Source of the DNA: an uncultured Clostridia bacterium
GTDB lineage: Bacteria; Bacillota; Clostridia; Christensenellales; Borkfalkiaceae
Assembly: GCA_947628505.1 (NCBI GenBank)
Contig: CANRAD010000014.1
Location: forward strand, 1-54,885
Length of the DNA: 54,885 nt
Direction of reading: 5' to 3'
Below are positions 8,374 through 14,829 of this stretch, one piece after another. The first letter of the stretch is position 1; each line of letters begins with the position of its first letter. Below the pieces are notes generated by a model. It saw nothing but the letters and a program-made list of their open reading frames with translations, was not told the DNA's origin and did no database searches. The translations under genes were made by a program, and so were the position numbers.

Positions 8374-8918
8374 TTATTTTTTCATAAAAGATTTACACTC
8401 GCCCAAAATGTCGCCCGTTTTCAAAAATGTGTAGTTGGGCATTTCAAACAAAACGGGCTTGAATTTATTATAATCGGGCTTGCCGCTGTCCGTTAAAATA
8501 CTTTCATCGGCGAAAGTATTTACAACTTTAACAACAAAATTTTCAAACGAACCGACTTTGTAAACGTCCTACACAACGCACTCCATAGATAGTTTTGCGT
8601 CGTTTATAATCGGCGCGTTCGTCTCTCCCAAACCGTACTCGAAAAGAGACGATTTGTCCTTAACCCTGCCCGAGACGCTTCCCGCGACTGCGGCTTTTTC
8701 AAGCCGGCTTTCATCTACAATGTTCACGGACAAGGCTTTGTTTTTATTTATGCCTTGGTTTATATAGTGCGCCTTGTTGAGGCTTATCATTGCAATATCG
8801 TGCGAGAGTATGCCGAAATGGGCAACCGGCGTGAAGTCCGGCTTTTCCCCTACAAAAGCCCCCACGACCATAACCGGCGTGGGATAGAACGCAAATTTGT
8901 TTCCGATATTTTTTTCAT
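8374..8918 (-). pseudogene. Flavin reductase family gene, broken by an A7 frame slip and an in-frame TAG
   Basis: ATG 8916-8918 overlaps the stop of the upstream flavodoxin gene as ATGA, a normal coupled start. It is followed by seven As (8909-8915). Read as is, the frame is wrong; with one more A it runs into KFAFYPTPVMVVGAFVG and the rest of a flavin-reductase-like FMN-binding split barrel, including SHDIAMISLNKAHY and FEYGLGETNAPII. About two thirds along, SMECVV is followed by a TAG and then DVYKVGSFENFVVKVV in the same frame, ending at TAA 8374-8376. Two lesions suggest a decayed gene. Slippage on A7 plus read-through is possible but less likely. An internal ATG at 8871 could make only a fragment. 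Confidence 0.75.
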
Positions 8919-9394
8919 ATTAAACTTTCGCTCCAAGTTTTGAGCTCCGCGGCATTGAGCGGTCCGTTTAAGATTTTTCCCTCGCAAATCTCCGCGGTCT
9001 TTCCTGCGGAGTTTAAAAGGTCGTCCTTGGTTTTGCCGAAGCCGCTTCCGCCGCTCGTCGCAAATAAGATTATCTTTTTGCCGGAAAAGTCATAGCTCTC
9101 CAAAAATGTATTTATGATTGTGGGCGCTGTGTACCACCAGACGGGGAAACCCAAAAATATGACGTCGCACTCCGAAACGGGGGCGTTCTTGTCCGCGAGC
9201 GCGGGGCGGGAGGACTTGTCGCTCATTTCGACGCTGCTCCGCGAGCGTTTGTCCGTCCAATCGAGGTCGGCGCGGGTGTAGGGTTTTTCGGGCTTTATTT
9301 CATAAATCTGCGCTCCGATTGCCCCGGCAAGAGCTTTCGCCGCTCTTGCCGTTGTCCCGCTTGCCGAAAAATATGCCACTAAAATCTTTTTCAT
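8915..9394 (-). CDS. Cytoplasmic flavodoxin
   Basis: 159 residues. The FMN phosphate loop is YFSASGTTARAAK and the aromatic FMN-flanking segment is FLGFPVWWYTAPTIINTFLE. The length and the insertion after the third strand match flavodoxins of the long-chain type found in Firmicutes operons with MarR regulators. It has no signal peptide, unlike its lipoprotein relative at 4936. Its start overlaps the MarR stop by four bases and its own stop overlaps the flavin reductase start by four bases, so the three genes are translationally coupled. It is probably an electron carrier for the reductases of this operon. Confidence 0.9.
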   Translation of the reverse strand: MKKILVAYFSASGTTARAAKALAGAIGAQIYEIKPEKPYTRADLDWTDKRSRSSVEMSDKSSRPALADKNAPVSECDVIFLGFPVWWYTAPTIINTFLESYDFSGKKIILFATSGGSGFGKTKDDLLNSAGKTAEICEGKILNGPLNAAELKTWSESLI

Positions 9395-9831
9395 AATTTA
9401 TTCTCCTTTGCGGCGATTTTTTGCATTTTTGCCGCCAATTCTTGCACCGACGAAAGTAATTCCCCGGGGTTTTCCATCTTTGAATATATTTCATCCTCGC
9501 GACGGTATAAATCGGATAAAAGTCCGTCCGCATAGCTCTTGCCGAGCGGAGTAAGGGAGACGAGCAATTCCCGCCGTTTTCCCTTGATTTGCGAAAGTAC
9601 AATATATTTTTTGCTTTCCAGATCCTTGACAATGGTATTCGCCGTGCTCCTCGGTATCGCCCAATCGTCCGAAATCTGCTTTTGACTGTGCGCTTTGCCG
9701 TCGTTCAACGCATACAGTATCCAGAGCAAATTCGCAGAACCTATTCTGAAATTCCGTCCGTATTCTTCATATGCGCCGTCAATCTTGTAGACGAGCTTCC
9801 CGAGCCCGTAAAAAAACTCCCTTGAATTCAT
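9391..9831 (-). CDS. MarR-family transcriptional regulator, first gene of redox operon
   Basis: 146 residues from ATG 9831; an upstream in-frame extension to 9891 is rejected because it would run through the promoter. It has a winged helix-turn-helix: the recognition region is KQISDDWAIPRSTANTIVKDLESKKYI and the wing is SQIKGKRRELLVSLTPLGK (each quoted in part of a longer stretch). N- and C-terminal helices form the dimer interface. No cysteine occurs in the HTH part, so direct thiol sensing is not obvious. Twin operators and a promoter lie immediately upstream (9844-9891), so autorepression of the whole operon is likely. Confidence 0.9.
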   Translation of the reverse strand: MNSREFFYGLGKLVYKIDGAYEEYGRNFRIGSANLLWILYALNDGKAHSQKQISDDWAIPRSTANTIVKDLESKKYIVLSQIKGKRRELLVSLTPLGKSYADGLLSDLYRREDEIYSKMENPGELLSSVQELAAKMQKIAAKENKL

Positions 9832-9843
9832 ATATGCCTCTGA

Positions 9844-9891
9844 AATACTATTTCGTATTTTAACTATAATACGATTTCGTATTTTTGTCAA
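9844..9891 (-). promoter_or_regulatory. Promoter and twin operators of the MarR-headed operon
   Basis: On the minus strand TTGACA (9891-9886), a 17-base spacer and TATAGT (9868-9863) make a near-consensus sigma-A promoter. Two 16-bp palindromes overlap it: AATACGATTTCGTATT (9868-9883, perfect arms, within the spacer) and AATACTATTTCGTATT (9844-9859, one mismatch, over the transcription start). This is a classic layout for MarR repression. Confidence 0.85.
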
Positions 9892-10030
9892 GCATAACCG
9901 AAAAATTTATTTCCGAGAGGGAGCGTTTGGTTTTACGGATAAAATCGGTTATACATATAAAATTTTACCGTGCGCCCTTTTTGCGGTTTTTTGCCCGTTC
10001 CGGCGGAAAAAGTTACGCCTTATCCCAAAA

Positions 10031-10067
10031 CTCCGGTTCCCCATCGGAGGCTGAGGGGTAACCGGAG
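10031..10067 (-). terminator. Probable terminator of the LRR lipoprotein gene
   Basis: On the minus strand an imperfect stem (arms 10055-10067 and 10031-10042, with one bulge) is followed by TTTTGGG. It lies about 80 bases after the stop at 10144 and before the MarR promoter. Confidence 0.5.
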
Positions 10068-10143
10068 CGGGGGAAACGTCATCTTTCGCGCAAGCGGCGA
10101 AAAGGAACGTTGAAACGCAAAGTAATATAACATTAAACGCAGT

Positions 10144-11481
10144 TTACGCATTTGAATCGTTCGAACAGGTTATTTCAATATCGGTCTTGCCGTAATTCCA
10201 ATTGGAAGCCTTTTCCACCTCGTCCCATTGCGCTTTAGTGCCGAGGAAATGAATGGTTGTAACACCGCTATCCCGGATAAGATAGCTTCCGATACTTGTA
10301 ATGTTTGCGGGGAGTGTTAAAGTTTTAAGTGAAGTCGTTCCGGCAAAGGCGCGGTTGCCGATAGTTGCGAGCCGGCTTCCCTCTTCAAATGTTACTTCCG
10401 TCAAAGAGGAACAATCACTGAACGCATAGTTTTCAAGTTCGGTTACGGCAGCGGGAATTGTTACGGAAGTAAGTTTTTCACAGCCCGTAAAGGCGTTCAT
10501 GCCTATAGATTTAATAGTGGCGGGGAAAGATACGCTTACTATATCTTTGCCGCGGAAAGCTCTGTCCGCAATTCCGACAACGGCGCTTCCCCTATATTCG
10601 GCGGGTATGCGGATGTCCGTCTCCTGTCCGACGCCCGTAACGACGTAGCCGCCGAGGGCGCCGTCGTATTCATATTCCAAGCTCGCGGTAGCGCTCGTTT
10701 CGCCGACTTCTTCCCAATGGGCGTAGACGGTGATATTTCCCCTTACGGGATCGTTCCAATGCCATTCGACGCCGCCCGTTGCTTCTGTGTACCAGCCGAG
10801 AAAGTTATATCCCTCCCTCTTGGGCGAGTCGGGGTTGCGAGCGGATGTATCCGGGGAAACGTATTGCGCGGGGATGGCGCTTCCGCCCTGCGTATCAAAT
10901 GTAACGGTGTAGGCCGTACCCCAAACGGCATAGAGGGTAATATCCTCTGTAATTTTGCGGGAAGTGAACAAAAAGCGTTCTTTGCCGTCTATTTCTTCCG
11001 ACCAATGCAGGAAGTAGGAACCGGCCTTTTCGGGGCGGCCCGGCTGCCGTGCATATCCGCCGTCGGCAACCTGCTGCATATCAACATCGCTTCCGCCTCG
11101 GCTATCGAAAGTTACGGTGTGATAGTCGCTCCAAACGGCGTATAGCGTAATATCCGCTGTTATTTTGTGCGCGCTGAAAAGGAAGCGTTCGCCCTCAATC
11201 GTATCCGACCAATATAAAAATACTTTACCATCTTTTTCTGGCTCGTCGGGCTGTGTTGCATAATCGCCGTCCAAAACGCTTTGGCTTTGGACTGCGCTTC
11301 CGTCTTGGCTATCGAAAGTTACGGTGTGATATTCGCCCGTGCTTTCATAGTCTTCCGTCTGATTGCTGTTACCGCCGCTGTTGTTACCGCCGCCCGCGTT
11401 GTCTGTGCCGCAAGCGGAAAGCGCAAGGCACAAACTCAGCACAAGCGCCAAAAGAACAGATAGAATTTTTAACCGTTTCAT
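10144..11481 (-). CDS. Surface lipoprotein with InlB B-repeats and BspA-type leucine-rich repeats
   Basis: 445 residues. Lipoprotein signal with lipobox LSAC, then a Gly/Asn-rich linker. Three InlB B-repeat (Listeria-Bacteroides) modules follow, each with the pattern HTVTFDSxGGS ... LYAVW (about 50-255). The C-terminal part is a BspA-like leucine-rich repeat array (IRIPAEYRGSAVVGIADRAF, then AFTGCEKLTSVTIPAAV, AFSDCSSLTEVTF). Such proteins are adhesins or surface-exposed binding proteins in gut Firmicutes. SD AAGGAG precedes ATG 11481. It is divergent from the LysR gene and a related protein is at 20914. Confidence 0.88.
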   Translation of the reverse strand: MKRLKILSVLLALVLSLCLALSACGTDNAGGGNNSGGNSNQTEDYESTGEYHTVTFDSQDGSAVQSQSVLDGDYATQPDEPEKDGKVFLYWSDTIEGERFLFSAHKITADITLYAVWSDYHTVTFDSRGGSDVDMQQVADGGYARQPGRPEKAGSYFLHWSEEIDGKERFLFTSRKITEDITLYAVWGTAYTVTFDTQGGSAIPAQYVSPDTSARNPDSPKREGYNFLGWYTEATGGVEWHWNDPVRGNITVYAHWEEVGETSATASLEYEYDGALGGYVVTGVGQETDIRIPAEYRGSAVVGIADRAFRGKDIVSVSFPATIKSIGMNAFTGCEKLTSVTIPAAVTELENYAFSDCSSLTEVTFEEGSRLATIGNRAFAGTTSLKTLTLPANITSIGSYLIRDSGVTTIHFLGTKAQWDEVEKASNWNYGKTDIEITCSNDSNA

Positions 11482-11614
11482 AGGAAATCTCCTTCAAATA
11501 AGCATAATGCCGCCACACGTATTTAAGCGGGCGACAGCGAAAAAACAAAGTTATTCATCAAGAAAATGCGCCGCTATTTATCCTAACACAGCCTTTTTCT
11601 TTCTTTTCCTCTGT

Positions 11615-11644
11615 ATTATATAGCATAATGCTGAATACTGTAAA
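11615..11644 (-). promoter_or_regulatory. Promoter of the LRR lipoprotein gene
   Basis: On the minus strand TTTACA (11644-11639), an 18-base spacer and TATAAT (11620-11615). Its -35 box overlaps the left end of the 47-bp element at 11641-11687, so a protein bound there could affect both divergent genes. Confidence 0.6.
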
Positions 11645-11687
11645 ATACTTATTTTGCAATCTGCTATAACTCCCGCGCATACTGTTG
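11641..11687 (+). repeat. 47-bp element, copy 1 (beside LysR promoter)
   Basis: Ungapped alignment with 14594-14640 gives 39 identities in 47 positions. Blocks TAAAATAC, CAAT, TGCTATAAC and CGCATACTGTTG are identical. It overlaps the -35 of the lipoprotein promoter on the left and the -35 of the LysR promoter on the right. A LysR-type binding site is a reasonable guess. Confidence 0.7.
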
Positions 11688-11713
11688 ACATCGGAATGGA
11701 ATTACGCTATAAT
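11685..11713 (+). promoter_or_regulatory. Consensus promoter of the LysR gene
   Basis: TTGACA (11685-11690), exactly 17 bases, TATAAT (11708-11713). The predicted start of transcription, seven bases after the -10, is the A of ATG 11720, so the mRNA is expected to be leaderless. Confidence 0.8.
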
Positions 11714-11719
11714 TTCAGT

Positions 11720-12562
11720 ATGGAACTCAGTTGGCTCGAACAATTCGTAAAGATAGCCGAATGCGGCACGCTTTCGAAAGCGGCGGAGGAGCTGTTTTTA
11801 TCCCAGCCCGCGCTTACCCGTTCCATGCAAAAATTGGAGCAAGAGCTCGGCGTGGAGCTGTTTTCGCACGGCAAAAACAGATTGGAATTAAACGAGAACG
11901 GCAAATTCGCATATACGCTCGCCCAAAACGTGTTGCGCGATATGCGGAATTTGAGGGAGCAAATACGCCAATTTGACAGAAGCCGCCGCACGATATCGGT
12001 GGGCGCGTGCGCACCCGCGCCGCTGTGGGAGATCATGCCGCTTTTGACCTCGCTCTACCCCGAAAAACGTCTCGTTTCGGAAGTGAAGAGCGAGGAAGAG
12101 CTCGAAGACGGGCTTTTATCGGGCGCATACCAGATGATAATCACCACTGAAAATGCCGAAAATGCCGACATATATTCGATTTTTACGGGCAGCGAGGCGT
12201 TGCTTGTAAATATCCCCAAACTTCACCCGCTTGCCGCAATGAAGGGCGGCGTGCGGTTTGCGGACATGGAGAAATACTCCTTGCTTTTATACGCCAAGAC
12301 GGGCGTTTGGGAGAATATCGTCCGCCGCGAGATGCCGAACGCGCACATAATAATGCAGGAAAACCGCGATAGTTTCGAGGCGTTGAAGAGGGAGAGCGCG
12401 CTTTTATCGTTTTCCACGGAGCTCTCGATAAAGCAGTTCGGAAACGTCGACGGCGCAATCGTTCTGCCCGTTTCGGACGAGTCGGCAAAGATAGATTTTT
12501 ACTGCCGCGTTTTAAAGAAAAACAAACCGCTGATGCGGGAGTTTTTGGAAAGATATGCGTAA
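11720..12562 (+). CDS. LysR-family transcriptional regulator
   Basis: 280 residues from ATG 11720, the start that opens the conserved MELSWLEQFVKIAECGTLS. The N-terminal winged HTH is typical: KAAEELFLSQPALTRSMQKL, then ELGVELFSHGKNRLELNENG. The rest is a periplasmic-binding-protein-like effector domain (about 90-280), here rather short. A more upstream in-frame start would overlap the promoter. Neighbouring aldo/keto reductase genes (12657-14412) are the likely targets, since the 47-bp element beside this promoter recurs upstream of them; effector unknown. Confidence 0.9.
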   Translation: MELSWLEQFVKIAECGTLSKAAEELFLSQPALTRSMQKLEQELGVELFSHGKNRLELNENGKFAYTLAQNVLRDMRNLREQIRQFDRSRRTISVGACAPAPLWEIMPLLTSLYPEKRLVSEVKSEEELEDGLLSGAYQMIITTENAENADIYSIFTGSEALLVNIPKLHPLAAMKGGVRFADMEKYSLLLYAKTGVWENIVRREMPNAHIIMQENRDSFEALKRESALLSFSTELSIKQFGNVDGAIVLPVSDESAKIDFYCRVLKKNKPLMREFLERYA

Positions 12563-12597
12563 GCGGAACGCGGCAAATTAGCGTTAAGCGGAATGAA

Positions 12598-12627
12598 AAG
12601 CGGAGGCATTTTAAGGTGCCTCCGCTT
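12598..12627. terminator. Bidirectional terminator between LysR and AKR genes
   Basis: Arms AAGCGGAGGCA (12598-12608) and TGCCTCCGCTT (12617-12627), 8-nt loop, between convergent genes ending at 12562 and 12657. The T-runs are short. Confidence 0.7.
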
Positions 12628-12656
12628 GATTCGTCATAATCAAAAATATTTATAGT

Positions 12657-13508
12657 TTACGGTTGGCCGTTGAAGTCGATATTCCAATTCATAAACGCCT
12701 TTTCTTCGTCCTCAATCGCCATGTTGTAATAGCGTTTGCCCTTGTCGAGCGCGGCGATCTCTTTGAGTTCGTCGTCGGAGAGTTCAAAGTCGAGAATGTC
12801 GAGATTGCTCTTTATGTGTTCGGGGTTTTTGGAACCGGGGATGACGATATTTCCGACCTGCGTGTGCCAGCGAAGTATTATCTGCGCGTTGGTCTTTGAG
12901 TACTTTTCGGCAAGCCGCGTGAACACATCCTGCTTTATGAGCGACTTGTCGCCATGCCCCAAAGGATACCATGCCATAAGTCCCATACCGTATTTTTTGA
13001 GCGTTTCTTTGAGCTCGGTTTGCGGGTAGTAGGGGTGTGTTTCCACCTGAACTACCTGCGGCACGATTTCGCAGTTTGCCAGCACGTTGTCAAAACGGTC
13101 TTTGGGGAAGTTGGAAAGCCCCAGCGCCTTGACTTTGCCCGCCTTATATGCCCGTTCCATCGCCTTGTAACCTTCGGTATAGTTGCCCACGGGCTGATGC
13201 AAAAACAGCAAATCCACGTAGTCCGTGCCGAGCCTCGCAAGCGTTTCGTCAATCGCCCTGTCGCCGTTTTCGTATTCGGTGGGCCAAATCTTCGTTACGA
13301 GAAAAATGTCCTCGCGCTTGACGCCGCTCTTTTTTATGCCTCTGCCGACGGCGCGTTCGTTCATGTAGGCGTTAGCCGTGTCGATGAGCGTGTATCCGCA
13401 TTTGAGCGCCTCATATACGGCGTTTTCCGCGTCCTCGGGCGAGAGCAAATAAGTTCCTATGCCCGCCATGGGCATTTTAATTCCGTTGTTTAAGTCAAAG
13501 TATTTCAT
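12657..13508 (-). CDS. Aldo/keto reductase (2,5-diketo-gluconate reductase type)
   Basis: 283 residues, a complete AKR barrel. Catalytic tetrad: Asp and Tyr in DTANAYMNE, Lys in VTKIW, His in LFLHQP. The NADPH-binding C-terminal signature VIPGSKNPEHIKSN is present, and ILRWHTQ and LGLSNF are standard for this family. It reduces aldehydes or ketones with NADPH; the true substrate is unknown. SD GGAGG precedes the start. It is the second gene of a two-gene operon, 16 bases after its paralogue. Confidence 0.9.
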   Translation of the reverse strand: MKYFDLNNGIKMPMAGIGTYLLSPEDAENAVYEALKCGYTLIDTANAYMNERAVGRGIKKSGVKREDIFLVTKIWPTEYENGDRAIDETLARLGTDYVDLLFLHQPVGNYTEGYKAMERAYKAGKVKALGLSNFPKDRFDNVLANCEIVPQVVQVETHPYYPQTELKETLKKYGMGLMAWYPLGHGDKSLIKQDVFTRLAEKYSKTNAQIILRWHTQVGNIVIPGSKNPEHIKSNLDILDFELSDDELKEIAALDKGKRYYNMAIEDEEKAFMNWNIDFNGQP

Positions 13509-13524
13509 ATTTCCCTCCTTATTT

Positions 13525-14412
13525 TTACCAATTCTTTTTTTCGGCAGCCGAATTATGCTTCGTCTTGCGTTCTTCGACCATTTTCACGAACCATTCGACC
13601 ATGTTGGGGTCTTGGTGGGAGAAGAACGAGCTTTGCTTTTTGTCGAGCGCGGCGATTGCTTTCATATCGTCCTCGGATAGCGTAAAATCGAACACGTCGA
13701 AGTTTTCGCGCATGCGCTCAATGTGAGTTGACTTCGGAATGACGACTATTCCGCGTTGCAACTGCCAGCGGAGCATTACTTGCGCGGTCGTTTTGCCGTA
13801 TTTTTCGCCGATCATTTTAAGCGTGGCGTCGGAAAACAATCCGCCTCTACCCTCGCCGAACGGCGCCCACGATTCGTGTTGCACGCCGTACTTTATCATC
13901 CATTTTTGGGCCTCGGTCTGCTGGTTGTGCGGGTGCGTTTCCACCTGATTTACCATAGGACGTATTCCGGCGAACGAGGCTATGTCCACAAGTCTGTCGG
14001 GATAGAAGTTGGAAACGCCTATGGCGCGTATTTTGCCCTCTTTATACATCTCTTCGAGCGCACGCCATGCGCCGTAGTAATCGGCGAACGGCTGGTGCAA
14101 CAGCATCAAATCGATATAGTCGGTCTGCAATTTTTCAAGCGACTGTTCAACCGATTTTCTGCACTCCGAATAGCCGTAGTGTTCCACCCAGACTTTCGAG
14201 GTTATGAAAAGCTCGCCGCGGGATATGCCCGACTTTTTGACCGCCGCGCCGACCTGTTCCTCGTTGAAGTAGCTCTGCGCCGTATCGAGGTGTCGGTAGC
14301 CGACTTTAAGCGCGTCCGAAACGCAACGCTCACATTCGTCCCTGCCGATCTGATACACGCCGTAGCCGAGTTGCGGCATCTTCACGCCGTTTGAAAGGGT
14401 TACATATTGCAT
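13525..14412 (-). CDS. Aldo/keto reductase (2,5-diketo-gluconate reductase type)
   Basis: 295 residues from ATG 14412 (SD AAGGAG); longer starts are rejected because they lack an SD. Catalytic residues: DTAQSYFNE (Asp, Tyr), TSKVW (Lys), MLLHQP (His). NADPH-binding motif VIPKSTHIERMREN. It is a paralogue of the next gene downstream, and the two probably arose by tandem duplication. A 47-bp element shared with the LysR promoter lies about 180 bases upstream, so LysR control is likely. The C-terminal tail is lysine-rich and not conserved with the paralogue. Confidence 0.9.
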   Translation of the reverse strand: MQYVTLSNGVKMPQLGYGVYQIGRDECERCVSDALKVGYRHLDTAQSYFNEEQVGAAVKKSGISRGELFITSKVWVEHYGYSECRKSVEQSLEKLQTDYIDLMLLHQPFADYYGAWRALEEMYKEGKIRAIGVSNFYPDRLVDIASFAGIRPMVNQVETHPHNQQTEAQKWMIKYGVQHESWAPFGEGRGGLFSDATLKMIGEKYGKTTAQVMLRWQLQRGIVVIPKSTHIERMRENFDVFDFTLSEDDMKAIAALDKKQSSFFSHQDPNMVEWFVKMVEERKTKHNSAAEKKNW

Positions 14413-14580
14413 AATGAATTTCTCCTTGTTTATTCGCGAAATTCTCGCGCCGCCCGTGCGAGGCATATAAATCCGCCGCAAAGCATATCGTTGTTGCCGA
14501 TTTTTTGGGAACTTCACGATATAATCGAAACTTTTTTCATGGCGACCTCGTCTATGTTTTTCGTATATATTATAAAGCCG

Positions 14581-14599
14581 ATTTTACTTAAAGTAAAAT
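14581..14599. promoter_or_regulatory. Palindrome upstream of the AKR operon
   Basis: ATTTTACTT-A-AAGTAAAAT, perfect arms of nine bases. It overlaps the left end of the second 47-bp element, in the 417-base gap between the AKR start (14412) and the second peptidase (14830). Possible operator. Confidence 0.5.
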
Positions 14600-14640
14600 A
14601 CCGATTTTTCAATGTGCTATAACTTTGACGCATACTGTTG
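14594..14640 (+). repeat. 47-bp element, copy 2 (upstream of AKR operon)
   Basis: 39 of 47 bases identical to 11641-11687, same orientation. Here no -10 follows at the proper distance, so it is not a working copy of the LysR promoter; it is more likely a binding site, or a remnant of a duplicated divergent regulator region. Confidence 0.65.
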
Positions 14641-14792
14641 GCGGAATATTCGTCAGTGCGTGCGAAGCGTGAAAGTTATCTTCTTCAAAAATGGAATTAT
14701 CGATGCCCGCTTGAAGATATCCCGTTGCCGGGCGAATAAGAAAGTGCCGTCCGAAGAAATCCGGAAGGCTTTATATTATCAATATACTGCGC

Positions 14793-14821
14793 TTGCAAAT
14801 TCCTTATAAATATGAGATAAT
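14793..14821 (+). promoter_or_regulatory. Promoter of the second C1 peptidase gene
   Basis: TTGCAA (14793-14798), 17 bases, GATAAT (14816-14821). The predicted start is about 14828, two bases before ATG 14830. No SD is present, so the message is probably leaderless. Confidence 0.6.
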
Positions 14822-14829
14822 CTGTATAT

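Noticed and set aside
8909-8918. Programmed -1 frameshift at A7 as the normal means of expression
   Set aside because: A downstream in-frame TAG would still stop translation, and no stimulating structure is seen; decay is simpler.
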